Shown piece by piece: positions 53,464 through 62,603 of a stretch of 64,000 bases of DNA; position 1 is the first letter of the stretch, and each line of letters opens with the position of its first letter. The notes under the pieces were generated by a model. It made no database searches, was not told the DNA's origin, and worked only from the letters and a program-made list of their open reading frames with translations. The position numbers and the translations under genes were made by a program. This DNA comes from Amycolatopsis acidiphila (GTDB taxonomy: Bacteria; Actinomycetota; Actinomycetes; Mycobacteriales; Pseudonocardiaceae), in contig NZ_CP090063.1 in assembly GCF_021391495.1 (NCBI RefSeq), positions 4,030,001 to 4,094,000 on the forward strand, in the 5' to 3' direction.

Positions 53464-54705
53464 TCACGGGACCCCCGGCCGCGCTTCCGCCACCGCCAGC
53501 TCCGCGTCGCGGAACGCGGCCGGGGAAAGGGTCCGCCACACGACCACGGCCCCGACGGCCTGGATCACCGCGCCCATCACGAACACCCCGCGCAGGCTCC
53601 AGTGCGCGGCGACGAGGCCGCCTGCGAGCGCGCCCAGCGGGGTCAGGCCCCACGCCAGCGCCCGGTGGCTCGTCAGCACCCGGCCCAGCAGCGACGCCGG
53701 GGTGAACCGTTGCCTGCTCGACTGCGAGCACACGTTCCACACGAGCGTCGCCGCGGTCATCACGACCAGCACCGCGCCGACGAGCGGCGGCCATGGCGGC
53801 ACGACGGCGATCAGCAGCTGCGTCACCGCGGCGAACGGCTGCGCGATCCGCATCGACCAGGAGTAGCCCAGCCGCGCGACGATCCGGTGCACCACGAAGG
53901 ACGACAGCACCCAGCCGGCGGCGAGGCACGCGAGCAGGGCGCCGTAGCCGACGGACCCGATGTGCAGCACCTGCGTCGCGTACAGCACGAGCATCGCGCT
54001 GCCCGCGCTCGCGGCGAACGAGCCCAGCGCGACGGTGACGGTGATCGAGCGCAGCAGCGGGGTGCCGACGAGGTACTTCAGCCCCTCCCCGATGTCGCGC
54101 AGCGGATGTGCCTGCGAGGGCACGACCGACGCCGACGAGACACCCCGCGCGAGCACCAGGGCCAGCGCCGCCGCGACGCAGGCGAGCCACGCGGGCATCC
54201 CGGCGCTCACCACCACGAGCCACCCGGTGAGCGGCGGCACGACGAACTGCACGACCCCGCGGTCGATGAGCTGCAGCCGGGTGTTGGCCGCGGTGAACCG
54301 TTCCGGCGGGACGACGTCCGGCACCAGCGCGCCGCTCGCACCGTCCCCGAGTACCTGCGCCGAGGTCACCACGAACGCCACGATCAGCAGCAGCGGCAGG
54401 CTCAGCTGCCGGGCCGAGCCCGCGATCGCCAGCGTCACCGCGGCGAGCACCTGCACGGCGTAGGCCCACGCGAGGACGGTCGTGCGGCGGACGCGGTCGA
54501 TCAGCACCCCGGCGAACAGCGAGAACAGCAGCCACGGCGACTGCCCGGCCACGTTCACCCACGACACCTCGCGGGGATCGGTCGTGATCGACACCGCCAG
54601 CAGCGGCAGGGCCGCGAGCATCAGCCCCTCGGCCGCGGAACCGGAGATCGCGACGGCCTGCAACCGTCTCCAGCCGTCCTTCACGCGGTGATCATCCCCA
54701 GCCAC
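53464..54705 (-). CDS. MFS transporter, EntS-like exporter group
   Basis: A 413-residue, ~12-helix protein. The loop 2-3 signature is GVLIDRVRRTTVLAWAYAVQ. LGDGASGALVPDVVPPERFTAANTRLQLIDRGVVQFVVPPLTGWLV and the cytoplasmic loop HPLRDIGEGLKYLVGTPLLRSI are characteristic of the EntS/MefA-like exporters. NVCSQSSRQRFTPASLLGRVLTSHRAL is near residue 330. The substrate is not evident. The GTG start at 54705 has a weak ribosome site; another GTG eight codons in is possible. Confidence 0.83.
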   Translation of the reverse strand: MAGDDHRVKDGWRRLQAVAISGSAAEGLMLAALPLLAVSITTDPREVSWVNVAGQSPWLLFSLFAGVLIDRVRRTTVLAWAYAVQVLAAVTLAIAGSARQLSLPLLLIVAFVVTSAQVLGDGASGALVPDVVPPERFTAANTRLQLIDRGVVQFVVPPLTGWLVVVSAGMPAWLACVAAALALVLARGVSSASVVPSQAHPLRDIGEGLKYLVGTPLLRSITVTVALGSFAASAGSAMLVLYATQVLHIGSVGYGALLACLAAGWVLSSFVVHRIVARLGYSWSMRIAQPFAAVTQLLIAVVPPWPPLVGAVLVVMTAATLVWNVCSQSSRQRFTPASLLGRVLTSHRALAWGLTPLGALAGGLVAAHWSLRGVFVMGAVIQAVGAVVVWRTLSPAAFRDAELAVAEARPGVP

Positions 54706-54872
54706 ACCGTGCCAGGGTGCCCGGTGAACCCTGCGGACGCCATCGAATTACCGACGTGACAGAGCACACGTTTCCGTCACGCGCGGACAGGGAACTGAGA
54801 GATCGTTTGGTTGCAACGCCGGTGCCGCCCCCACCGGGGCGGGCCGGCTCGTCGCGAAAAGAGCTGACGCCA

Positions 54873-55295
54873 GTGACTCTCGCTTCCGATCCCCACCTCG
54901 ACCTCGACTTCGCCCTCAACGCCGGGCTGCGCGCCTACATCCGGGCAGTCAGCGTCGCGATCGGCAGCGGCTGGGAGGCCTGTTCGCTCGACTTCGGCTC
55001 GCCGCTGGGTGCCTACATCGCGCTGGACTGGCGGCTGGCCGCCCATCCCGGCTGCGATCTGGCGCTGCTGTGGCACGAGCGGCAGGGGTGGTCGGCGGTG
55101 CTGGAGACGCCGTCCGGCGAGGACCTGACCGTCGCGCGGCTCGGCGGCCCGGTGGTCGCCGAGCCACGCGTGGTCGTGAAGTTCCTGGCCGAGGTGCGGG
55201 CCGGTCGCACGCCGTCCCCGTCGCCTGTCCTGGCGGGGAGCGTCGCGGAACTGACCGCCGAGCTGACTCCCTATCTGGAGCGGCCCGTCCTGTAG
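54873..55295 (+). CDS. DUF6292-like protein
   Basis: About 140 residues. LDFALNAGLRAYIRAVSVAIGSGWEACSLDFGSPLGAYIALDWRLAAHPGCDLALLWHERQGWSAVLE resembles the DUF6292 family found in Pseudonocardiaceae and relatives; its function is unknown. GTG at 54873 is chosen because similarity begins there. GTG at 54756 is also in frame and would add 39 residues. It converges on the transglycosylase gene six bases away. Confidence 0.65.
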   Translation: MTLASDPHLDLDFALNAGLRAYIRAVSVAIGSGWEACSLDFGSPLGAYIALDWRLAAHPGCDLALLWHERQGWSAVLETPSGEDLTVARLGGPVVAEPRVVVKFLAEVRAGRTPSPSPVLAGSVAELTAELTPYLERPVL

Positions 55296-55301
55296 CGGCG
55301 G

Positions 55302-56036
55302 TCAGTAGCCCCGGTAGCCCTCGCCCCGGCTGAGCGACGCCAGGCCCGGGTGGGCGTCGAAGCCGCCGTAGCGGCTGATCGTGTACCGGACCCCGGCGAT
55401 GATGTTGTCGACCGGGTCGAAGATGTCATCGTGCCCGGCGAGCTTGTTCGCCTGGAAGGTCTGGTCCACGCACTGCATCAGGCCCTTCGAGGGGTGCCCT
55501 GCCCTGGCGTTGGCGTCCCAGTGGTTGACCGCGTCCGGGTCGCCGTCGGACTCCTTCTCGATGATCGTGCGGATGCCCGGGATGTCCGCCGTGGACACCG
55601 GGACGCCCTGCTGCCGCATGATGTCCACGGCTTCGGTGATCCACTGGTCCAGCCGGTCGCCGGCGGGCGCGGCCTGTGGCTCCGCACTGCCCGCGGGCGG
55701 CGCGGCGACCTTGGGCGGCTCGCCGCCCGGCTGGGCGAGGGGAAGGACGACGGCTGGGGCGCCGGTCGCGCCGCCCCAGCTGTCGGGCAGCCCGAGCAGG
55801 GCCGGGGTGCTCTGGGTGCCGGGGCCGGCCGGCGGCGGCGCCGGGGCCGTGCCGGCGAGCGCGACCGGGGTCGCCGCGCCGGCGACGGACATCACCAGCA
55901 CGCCGGCCGAAATGGAGGTCCGGGCGCCGAGGCGGCCGAGACCGCGGGTGGCGGGTGCGCCATGGGTGTGCCGCCGGGTCGGGAGGAACGGCGGGTATTT
56001 TCGTTTCGCGCGCTTGTTCGATCTGTGGTTGCCCAC
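55302..56036 (-). CDS. Secreted lytic-transglycosylase-like protein
   Basis: A 244-residue exported protein. A basic N-terminus (HRSNKRAKRK) precedes a hydrophobic segment (SISAGVLVMSVAGAATPVALAG), then a Pro/Ala-rich linker. The SLT-like domain (residues ~135-235) has the catalytic Glu in IRTIIEKESDGDPDAVNHWD, SKGLMQCVDQTF, and DPVDNIIAGVRYTISRYGGF. It should cut peptidoglycan glycan strands. GTG at 56036 follows AGGAGAC. The C-terminus ends at R-G-Y, as in many actinobacterial homologues. Confidence 0.85.
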   Translation of the reverse strand: MGNHRSNKRAKRKYPPFLPTRRHTHGAPATRGLGRLGARTSISAGVLVMSVAGAATPVALAGTAPAPPPAGPGTQSTPALLGLPDSWGGATGAPAVVLPLAQPGGEPPKVAAPPAGSAEPQAAPAGDRLDQWITEAVDIMRQQGVPVSTADIPGIRTIIEKESDGDPDAVNHWDANARAGHPSKGLMQCVDQTFQANKLAGHDDIFDPVDNIIAGVRYTISRYGGFDAHPGLASLSRGEGYRGY

Positions 56037-56323
56037 GTTCGCAGGTCTCCTCGGGTCGGGGTGTGCACACGCCGACCGTGTCGGGGGCCAGGCCGGCGGG
56101 GTCCACGGTGAGCGGTGAGCCGCGGATCTCCGCAGGACCTCGGCCAGGTTACGAACTCGAAACGGCCAGATCACGTGACGGTGACGAGACCCACAGATAC
56201 ATCAGGTTTGAAACAATTCCCGCGCTGGTCGGAGCCGCTGCTCAGGCCCTCTTTCTGACCACTGGTAACGGAATTGCTACTGCACTGAATTGCACGTGCG
56301 TAATTCGACGGCGCGGCACCGGA
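56037..56323. promoter_or_regulatory. Leader and intergenic region before the transglycosylase gene
   Basis: No gene is seen in these 287 bases. Bases 56160-56320 are clearly less GC-rich than the surroundings, as expected for a promoter. I looked for a c-di-AMP (ydaO) riboswitch, common before cell-wall hydrolases of this kind, and could not recognise its conserved elements. Confidence 0.35.
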
Positions 56324-58039
56324 TCAATGCAGTTCGTGACGCTTGAGCTTCCGGTACACCGTCGCCCGCGAGACGCCCAGGCGGTCCGCCGCCAGTGCCC
56401 GGTCCCCGCCGCTCTCACGCAGCGCGGCCAGCAGGACACGCCGCTCCGCGGCGCGCACCTCGTCCAGCGGGTGCCCGGCACTGTTCCGCCCGTGCCGCGC
56501 GGGCAGGTCCCGCAGGTCGAGCACGGGGCCACGGGCCCGGATCCGGGCGCTCGCCAGCACCTGCCGCAGCTGCCGGACGTTGCCCGGCCAGTCGCTCGCG
56601 AGCAGCGCGGCCACCGCGCGTGGGGCCGGCGTGACGGGCTCCTCCCCCGCACCGGCGAGCAGCGCCGCGCACAGGGCCCCGAACTCGCTCCGGCGCTCAC
56701 GCAGCGGCGGCACCGTCAGCAGCACGGGAAAGCTCTCGCGAACCTCGGCCGCACCGTTGTCGTCGGCGGCGGTGCCCACCACCGGCCCACACGCGCCGGC
56801 CACCAGCCCGGTCACGCTCGCCACCAGCTCCGGCGGTACCTCCGTGACGTGGCCGAGCAGCACCGGCCGCCCCTCACCGACAGCTTCCGCGAGGCGGTGC
56901 AACCAGTTCTCCGGATCGAGGTGCGCGAGCGCGCCGTCGAACTCGGCGATCCCGCCTCCCAGCGCCGCTTTCGCCTCGTGCCGCTTGCCACAGCCCCGTT
57001 CGCCCGTCAGCAGCACCGGCTGCCCCAGCGCGCGTGCCAGCGAGTGGCGGAAATCGTCCATCGGGTCCGGCGAAACCCAGGCCGGGTCCGCGCACTCCGG
57101 ACGGGACCCGGCCGGGCGCAGCACCAGCACGGCGCCGAACTCGCCCCTGGGCTGACGGACGGGGAGCACCTGGATCGTCACACTCGCCCCGGAGCTCAGG
57201 GTGCGCCGCGTCTTCCGTCCACACGAACCGGTTTCCCCGGCGATGCGGCGCAACAACTCCTCGTCGGCCTCGTGCACGACGGCCCGGGCACGCGTGCTCA
57301 CCACGCAGAGCTGCTTGCTCACCGCCACCACCGGATCCCGGTACCGGCGCTGTGCGGCCGAAAACGCGTCGAAGAGCTCCCGCTCGCCGTCGCTCCGGCT
57401 GCCCAGCAGCCGCGCCTCGATCGACCGCCCGATCTCCACCACCAGCGGCAGCAGCGCGGCCGTGCCGTACTCCCGCATGCAGTGCACGCCCAGCGTGCCC
57501 GCGTACCGCTTGGTGAACGGGTCGCGGATGATCACGCCGGTCGTGGTGAGGATCTCGCTGTCGGCCCGGAAGTGCTCCGTGCCGGAGATCACGAAGGCCT
57601 GCTGGGTCTCGTGCGCGCAGCCGAGCCCGTTGGTCCCCATGACGTCCTCGCCGAAGGACATGCCGGGGCACAGGCGCTGCCGGTGCACCCGCCCCGCCTG
57701 CGGGAAGTCGCCGACCACCAGCGTCAGCAGCCGGCAGGCGCGGTCGGCGAGGAAGCCCCAGGAATTGAGATCGGAGATCTCGTCCTCGAGCCGGCGCAGC
57801 ACCGGCTGTGCCACCGCCGCGAGCCGGGTGCGCGGCCGGAACTCCTCGTCGACGACGTACGTGCGGGCGCTGGGGTCGACACCGGCGAGCATCGACCGCC
57901 GCCAGGACACGACCACCTCGGGCCGGACGCCCGGGTACTGCGCCGGGTCCACGGAGAACGGATCGCGGGCCAGCACCTCGAGCTTGACCTCGCGCACGCG
58001 CCGCCAGTCGGCCGCGGTGCGCGGGATCGGCGTCGTCAT
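56324..58039 (-). CDS. GAF/AAA+/Fis-type regulator with degenerate AAA+ domain (AcoR-like)
   Basis: A 571-residue regulator. The N-terminal GAF-type sensor (residues ~75-230) includes VVSWRRSMLAGVDPSARTYV, MSFGEDVMGTNGLGCAHETQQAFVISGTEHF and TGVIIRDPFTKRYAGTLGV. The central AAA+ remnant is only ~165 residues: Walker A-like LLTGERGCGKRHEA, then LLTVPPLRERRSEF and SDWPGNVRQLRQVL. No G-A-F-T-G-A loop is present, so contact with sigma-54 is not expected; most actinomycetes lack sigma-54. The C-terminal Fis helix-turn-helix is GDRALAADRLGVSRATVYRKLKRH. ATG at 58039 follows the family beginning. It is downstream of the luciferase-like and esterase genes and probably regulates them. Confidence 0.85.
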   Translation of the reverse strand: MTTPIPRTAADWRRVREVKLEVLARDPFSVDPAQYPGVRPEVVVSWRRSMLAGVDPSARTYVVDEEFRPRTRLAAVAQPVLRRLEDEISDLNSWGFLADRACRLLTLVVGDFPQAGRVHRQRLCPGMSFGEDVMGTNGLGCAHETQQAFVISGTEHFRADSEILTTTGVIIRDPFTKRYAGTLGVHCMREYGTAALLPLVVEIGRSIEARLLGSRSDGERELFDAFSAAQRRYRDPVVAVSKQLCVVSTRARAVVHEADEELLRRIAGETGSCGRKTRRTLSSGASVTIQVLPVRQPRGEFGAVLVLRPAGSRPECADPAWVSPDPMDDFRHSLARALGQPVLLTGERGCGKRHEAKAALGGGIAEFDGALAHLDPENWLHRLAEAVGEGRPVLLGHVTEVPPELVASVTGLVAGACGPVVGTAADDNGAAEVRESFPVLLTVPPLRERRSEFGALCAALLAGAGEEPVTPAPRAVAALLASDWPGNVRQLRQVLASARIRARGPVLDLRDLPARHGRNSAGHPLDEVRAAERRVLLAALRESGGDRALAADRLGVSRATVYRKLKRHELH

Positions 58040-58099
58040 GGCCCCGACGGTACCGGCGTCCGCACCCACGCCAGGCCGGTTTTCCGTCCCGTGGAACGG

Positions 58100-59191
58100 T
58101 TACGCCGCGACGCTGACCGCCGCACCCCGCAGGCCGCGGGCCTTCGGCAGCACCTCGCGGGCGAACAGCCCGAGGCTGGCGCGCGCGTGCTCGTAGGGCA
58201 TCCCGCCGAAGGCCGGCGCCAGGGTCAGCTCGAAGTCGCCGAGCACGTCGCGGATCGCCTCGATATGGCCGAGGACGCGCTCGGGACTGCCCCACAGCGC
58301 GGTCGCCGCGTAGTCGTCGGCGGCCTTCTCGAGGCCGATCTCGCGGAAGTAGGCCGCGTTGGCCGCGTACCGTTCGTGGCCCTTGACGCCGGCGAAGTGC
58401 TCACCCGCCATCTCGTAGTGCTCCACATTGGACATGAAGAACCGGTTCACGTACTCGAAGTGCCGCTCGCGTGCCAGTTCGTCGTCCTCGTGGCAGTACA
58501 TGTTGACGTTGAGCGAGATCGGCGGCGCGATCTCGCCGTGCCCGGCCTCGTACAGCTCCCGGTAGCGGGTGAAGGTCGGCATCAGGTCGGGCACCGGACG
58601 GACGATGAACGACATCATCTTCGCCCGCAGCTTCGCCGCCATCACCACGGAGTCCGGCGAGCCGGCGACGCAGTAGCGCCGGCCGAGGAAGGAGCTACGC
58701 GGCCGCGGCCGCAGTTCCGCGCGGGGCTGCGGGTAGTACGGGCCGCCGCCTTCGATGACGCCGCTCTCCAGGGCCTCGAAGAGCATCGGCGCGGCCTCGT
58801 CGAACCGGTCCCGGGTCTCGCCGAGCGGGATGCGGAAGGGTTCGTACTCGGTGCGGGACAGGCCGCGTCCCACGCCGAGCAACAGCCTGCCGCCGCAGAT
58901 GTTGTCGACCATGAGCGCTTTTTCCGCCACCCGCAGGGGATCGTTCCACGGCAGGATCACAGCGGCGGTGCCGAGCTTGATCCGCGAGGTGCGCCCGGCG
59001 AGATGGGCGAGCACGAGCAGGTTGTCCGGGCACAGCGAGTAGTCGGAGAAGTGGTGCTCGACGACCCAGACGCTGTCGTAGCCGAGGCGTTCGGCCTCCA
59101 CCGCCACGTCGAGCTCGCCGGAGTACAGCTGCTCGTCGGTCAGCGACGGGTCGAGCCGGCCGAAGCCGAGGTTGATCCCGATGTTCAGCAC
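58100..59191 (-). CDS. LLM-class (luciferase-like) flavin-dependent monooxygenase
   Basis: A 363-residue luciferase-family protein. LNIGINLGFGRLDPSLTDEQLYSGELDVAVEAERLGYDSVWVVEHHFSDYSLCPDNLLVLAHLA gives the family N-terminus with E-H-H. TSRIKLGTAAVILPWNDPLRVAEKALMVDNICGGRLLLGVGRGLSRTEY and YCVAGSPDSVV follow. The E-H-H-F and long insert resemble FMN-dependent monooxygenases. GTG at 59191 lies after AAGGGAG and overlaps the esterase stop by seven bases, so the two are coupled. Confidence 0.86.
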   Translation of the reverse strand: MLNIGINLGFGRLDPSLTDEQLYSGELDVAVEAERLGYDSVWVVEHHFSDYSLCPDNLLVLAHLAGRTSRIKLGTAAVILPWNDPLRVAEKALMVDNICGGRLLLGVGRGLSRTEYEPFRIPLGETRDRFDEAAPMLFEALESGVIEGGGPYYPQPRAELRPRPRSSFLGRRYCVAGSPDSVVMAAKLRAKMMSFIVRPVPDLMPTFTRYRELYEAGHGEIAPPISLNVNMYCHEDDELARERHFEYVNRFFMSNVEHYEMAGEHFAGVKGHERYAANAAYFREIGLEKAADDYAATALWGSPERVLGHIEAIRDVLGDFELTLAPAFGGMPYEHARASLGLFAREVLPKARGLRGAAVSVAA

Positions 59192-60885
59192 TGCTGGTCT
59201 CCCTTGTCCGCTGGGATGACGGGAAGGCGGATCGAGCTGGGGTGTTCTGGTCCGAAGTGGACACACTGGGTGGCTGGGACGAACTCGTCCTCGGTGACCT
59301 GTCCGGCGGGCGTGCCGGTGCCGGGGTTGCGGTCGAAGCACGGGAAGTTCGAGCTGGCTATGTCGACGCGGATCCGGTGTCCCGCCCGGAAGAGCTGGCT
59401 CGTGGCACCGACGTCGATCCTGTACTCGTAAACCTTCCCGGGCACGACCGGGAGCGGTGTGTCCATTCCGGACCGGTAGCGGGCCCGCACGATGCCGTCG
59501 GCGATGCCCATGGCCCGGCCGCCGGGATGGACGTCGACGAGCTTCGCGGTGAAGTCGGTGTCGGCGGCGGAAGTGGCCGCGTGCAGGTGCACGGTGAGCG
59601 GCCCGGTGACCTCCACGTCGTGGTCGAGCACCGGGCCGGTGAAGCGCAGGATGTCGGTGCGGGCGTCGAGCAGCCGCTGGTCCCGCGATCCCGGCTGGTA
59701 GCCGAGCCCGCCGTCGCGGCTGCCTGCCATGAGGATGGCGCCGCCGACGGTGGGCACGGGGTCGCGCGGGTCGTGCACGTACTCGGCCGTGCCCGCGCCG
59801 GGAAGGTCGCGGCCCAGCGAGCCGTCGGCGCCGAGATACCAGGTCTGCCGGTCGGTGCGCGCCGGCGGCCACTCGTTCTCGGTGCGCCAGCGGCCCGCGC
59901 CCATCACGTAGACCTGGACCGGGGGCAAGGACGCCGGCGCACCGTCCGCGCTCTCGCGCAGGAAGCGCAGCTGCTGGTGCTCCAGCCGGATGGCCTGCGC
60001 GCTGCCGCCGGGGTGGTACACCTCGCCGGTGATGCCGGACTGGTCCGCGTGCGACCACGGCCCGACGATCAGGTGCTGGCCGCCCGCGGGCGCCATCGTG
60101 GTGTAGTTGCCGAGGGTGCCGCGGAGGAAGAGGTCGAACCACCCGCCGACGTGCAGTGCCGGCACGGCCGTCCCGGCGCGCCGGGAGGCGTAGCTGATGC
60201 CCTGCCAGTACTTCCGGTCGTTCTCCCGGCCGAGCCAGGTGCGCCAGCCGGGCAGGATGTCGGTCAGCCCCGGCCGGTCGGACAGCGGCAGCGCCCGGTA
60301 GGCAGACTCGGGATCCGCCGCCAGCCCGGCGAGTGCGGCCGCCACCCCGTCGCGCCCGGCGTTCCGCGGGAGCAGCTGGGCGGCGGTCAGCAGATGCCAG
60401 GCGAGCGCCTGCCCGAGCTGGAAGGCGCCCTGGCGGTAGACCAGCCCGTCCCGGTAGTCGTCGGGCGTGACCGTGGGAGCGATCGCGACGAGCCCGCCGG
60501 GGCGGTGGCCGCTGACCGCGAGCTGCACCATGCCCAGGTAGGACATGCCGTACATGACGATCCTGCCGTCACACCACGGTTGCCGGGTGAGCCAGCCGAG
60601 GGTGTCGAGCCCGTCGGCGGTCTCGTTCTCGAACGTTCGCAGCTCTCCGTCGGAGCGCCCGGTGCCGCGGCAGTCCTGCACCAGCACGGCGAAACCCGCG
60701 TCGAGGGCGGGCAGCACGGGCAGCGAGCGGGACAGCGGCTCGGCATACGGCGTCCGCACGAGCATGACCGGCCGTGGCCCGGCCGCGTCGCGGTACAGAA
60801 TGCCGGCGAGGTGCGCGCCGTCGCGCATCGGTGTCCGGACCCGCTCGAGCAGGTGCGTGTCCAGTCCTGGCAGCGTCCCGGTCAC
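59185..60885 (-). CDS. CocE/NonD-family alpha/beta hydrolase
   Basis: A 566-residue hydrolase. RTPMRDGAHLAGILYRD opens the family domain. The oxyanion/aspartate region is VLVQDCRGTGRSDGE, the nucleophile Ser is in VMYGMSYLGMVQLAV, and VGGWFDLFLRGTL and IVGPWSHADQSG carry the triad Asp and His. The C-terminal X-Pro dipeptidyl-peptidase-like jelly roll follows (GPVLDHDVEVTGPLTVHL, HRIRVDIASSNFP). Relatives include cocaine esterase and glutaryl-amide hydrolases, so ester or amide cleavage is predicted. It precedes the coupled luciferase-like gene. Confidence 0.87.
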   Translation of the reverse strand: MTGTLPGLDTHLLERVRTPMRDGAHLAGILYRDAAGPRPVMLVRTPYAEPLSRSLPVLPALDAGFAVLVQDCRGTGRSDGELRTFENETADGLDTLGWLTRQPWCDGRIVMYGMSYLGMVQLAVSGHRPGGLVAIAPTVTPDDYRDGLVYRQGAFQLGQALAWHLLTAAQLLPRNAGRDGVAAALAGLAADPESAYRALPLSDRPGLTDILPGWRTWLGRENDRKYWQGISYASRRAGTAVPALHVGGWFDLFLRGTLGNYTTMAPAGGQHLIVGPWSHADQSGITGEVYHPGGSAQAIRLEHQQLRFLRESADGAPASLPPVQVYVMGAGRWRTENEWPPARTDRQTWYLGADGSLGRDLPGAGTAEYVHDPRDPVPTVGGAILMAGSRDGGLGYQPGSRDQRLLDARTDILRFTGPVLDHDVEVTGPLTVHLHAATSAADTDFTAKLVDVHPGGRAMGIADGIVRARYRSGMDTPLPVVPGKVYEYRIDVGATSQLFRAGHRIRVDIASSNFPCFDRNPGTGTPAGQVTEDEFVPATQCVHFGPEHPSSIRLPVIPADKGDQQC

Positions 60886-60956
60886 CGGCGCCCCTCCCCT
60901 GCATCGCTCTGACGAGGGCTTGCGCTGGTTACGCTACGGCCGGCGGGGTGCCTGGT

Positions 60957-60976
60957 CCGTCTCACTTCTGAGACGG
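60957..60976. terminator. Hairpin after the second luciferase-like gene
   Basis: CCGTCTCA (60957-60964) and TGAGACGG (60969-60976) form a perfect 8-bp stem with a four-base loop, directly after the leftward gene that stops at 60984. Confidence 0.7.
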
Positions 60977-60983
60977 GCGGCGG

Positions 60984-61988
60984 TCAGCCCCGCAGGGCGG
61001 CCGCCGCCATCGCCTCGCCGGTGAGCTCCACCGAGCGCACCCGGTCCTCGGCCTGCTGGGCTTGGTGGGCGACGATGAGCTCGTCGGCCTGGATCGAGGC
61101 CGCGAACTCCTCCAGGTACGCGCGGACCTCGGCAGGCGTGCCCGCCGCGGTGTACTTCGTCATCGAACTGAGGTGGCGCCCGTTCGGCGAGGCCAGGAAC
61201 GCGTCGATCTCGGCGTCGGTGAAGTTCCCGCCACCGGGGCCACGCGAGATCATCGAGCGCGCCCTGGCACGGTAGGAGATCTCCCGTTGCTCGAGCGCCT
61301 TGTCGTGGTCCTCGGCCGCGAACACGTTGGCACCGGCGATGACGTACGGCTCGGCCAGCTGCTCCGAGGGCCGGAACGTGTCCCGGTAGACGGCGACGGC
61401 CTGGTGCAGTGCGTCGGGAGCGAAGTGGGACGCGAAGGCGTACGGCAGGCCGAGCTGCGCGGCGAGCTGGGCGCCGAACAGCGACGAGCCGAGGATGTAC
61501 AGCGGCACCTCGCCTTCGGCGCGCGGCACCGCCTGCACGCCGGGAACCCGCGACTTCCCGCGCAGATAGCCCTGCAGCTCCAGCACGTCCTGGGGAAAGG
61601 AGTCCGCCGACATCGGGTCGCGGCGCAGCGCGCGGGTGGTGTTCTGGTCGCTGCCCGGCGCGCGGCCGAGGCCCAGGTCGATGCGGCCCGGGAAGAGCGA
61701 CTCCAGGGTGCCGAACTGCTCGGCGATCACCAGCGGGGAGTGGTTGGGCAGCATCACGCCGCCCGAGCCGAGGCGGATGCTCTCGGTGTGCGCGGCGATG
61801 TGGCCGATGACCACGCTCGTCGCGCTGGAGGCGATGGAGGCCATGTTGTGGTGCTCGGCGTACCACACCCGCCGGTAGCCGCTGCGCTCGGCGGCGCGGG
61901 CGAGCGCGACACTGGCCTGGAGGCTTTCGCGCGCGGTCTGCCCGGGCGCGATCGGCGCCAGGTCGAGGATCGACAGAGCGAGGGGCAT
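60984..61988 (-). CDS. LLM-class flavin-dependent oxidoreductase (YhbW/MsnO8-like)
   Basis: A 334-residue luciferase-like protein of the single-chain group. [21 protein letters not shown] is the group's N-terminus. [76 protein letters not shown] and [32 protein letters not shown] are conserved blocks. ATG at 61988 follows AAAGGCAG. It lies 20 bases downstream of the ArsR gene and is probably controlled by it. Confidence 0.88.
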   Translation of the reverse strand: MPLALSILDLAPIAPGQTARESLQASVALARAAERSGYRRVWYAEHHNMASIASSATSVVIGHIAAHTESIRLGSGGVMLPNHSPLVIAEQFGTLESLFPGRIDLGLGRAPGSDQNTTRALRRDPMSADSFPQDVLELQGYLRGKSRVPGVQAVPRAEGEVPLYILGSSLFGAQLAAQLGLPYAFASHFAPDALHQAVAVYRDTFRPSEQLAEPYVIAGANVFAAEDHDKALEQREISYRARARSMISRGPGGGNFTDAEIDAFLASPNGRHLSSMTKYTAAGTPAEVRAYLEEFAASIQADELIVAHQAQQAEDRVRSVELTGEAMAAAALRG

Positions 61989-62008
61989 GATGGCTGCCTT
62001 TCGTCGCG

Positions 62009-62302
62009 TCAGAGGACGCGGTGGAGTCGTTCGGTGAAGGCGCGGATGCGGGCGTCGTCGCGCCGGTAGTAGGTCCACTGCCCGCGTCGCGTGGCCAGCA
62101 GGAAGCCCGCGCGCTGCAGGATGGCCAGGTGTGCCGAGACGGTGGAGGCGGAGCTGCCCGTCCGCTGCTGGATGAGTCCCACGCACACGCCGAGCTCGGC
62201 CGTCTCGCCCGCCGCCGCGGGGAAGTTGGCGGCCGGGTCCTTGAGCCACTCGAGGATGCGCAGCCGCGTCTCGTTCGCCAGGGCCTTGCACTCGTCGAGC
62301 AC
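62009..62302 (-). CDS. ArsR-family winged-helix regulator
   Basis: Ninety-seven residues. [64 protein letters not shown] and a final helix make a complete ArsR fold. A Cys in GVCVGLI lies on the helix used for metal or thiol sensing in some members, but no classical C-x-C motif is present. GTG at 62302 is preferred because AAGGAAGG lies five bases before it; GTG at 62308 abuts that site. Confidence 0.85.
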   Translation of the reverse strand: MLDECKALANETRLRILEWLKDPAANFPAAAGETAELGVCVGLIQQRTGSSASTVSAHLAILQRAGFLLATRRGQWTYYRRDDARIRAFTERLHRVL

Positions 62303-62420
62303 GCGCACCTTCCTTCGGTATTTCGCTGATTTCCGAAGTTAGTCCTCCCGCGGGCGCGGGGCACCATGATCCCGCTCACCGGGTGGGCTCGCTCGGGGAC
62401 GGCGCCGCGACCGGCGGCGG

Positions 62421-62514
62421 GCGACTCTTCCGGCGAGCGGCGGTGGCGGCCAGACGGGAACGGCGGTGCGACTCCTCCGGCGAGCGGCGGTGCCGGCCAG
62501 ACGGGAACGCCGAG
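62421..62514. repeat. Two tandem copies of a ~47-base unit
   Basis: Unit 1 (62421-62467) and unit 2 (62468-62514) both begin GCGACTC-TCCGGCGAGCGG and both contain GGCCAGACGGGAACG. They differ at only a few positions. Confidence 0.75.
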
Positions 62515-62563
62515 GCGGCGAGTGCGCTGTGTCGCTCGGCGGCGGATCGCGGCCTGCGCGGCC

Positions 62564-62599
62564 GGCCGCCGCCGGTGCTCGGCGGCACCGGCGGCGGCC
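62564..62599. terminator. Terminator of the aromatic-acid transporter gene
   Basis: GGCCGCCGCCGGTGC (62564-62578) and its exact complement (62585-62599) make a 15-bp stem with a six-base loop, five bases beyond the stop of the leftward transporter gene at 62604. Confidence 0.8.
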
Positions 62600-62603
62600 G
62601 CGC

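Larger units (their letters stand above)
62303..62603. other. Gene-free stretch with a 47-base tandem duplication and a hairpin
   Basis: This 301-base space holds the ArsR promoter on the right-reading side of the short gene, a tandem repeat at 62421-62514 and a strong hairpin at 62564-62599. No convincing gene is seen on either strand. Confidence 0.5.

Noticed and set aside
56037..56323. c-di-AMP riboswitch before the transglycosylase gene
   Set aside because: Expected from gene type in actinomycetes, but I could not identify the conserved core segments on the reverse strand.
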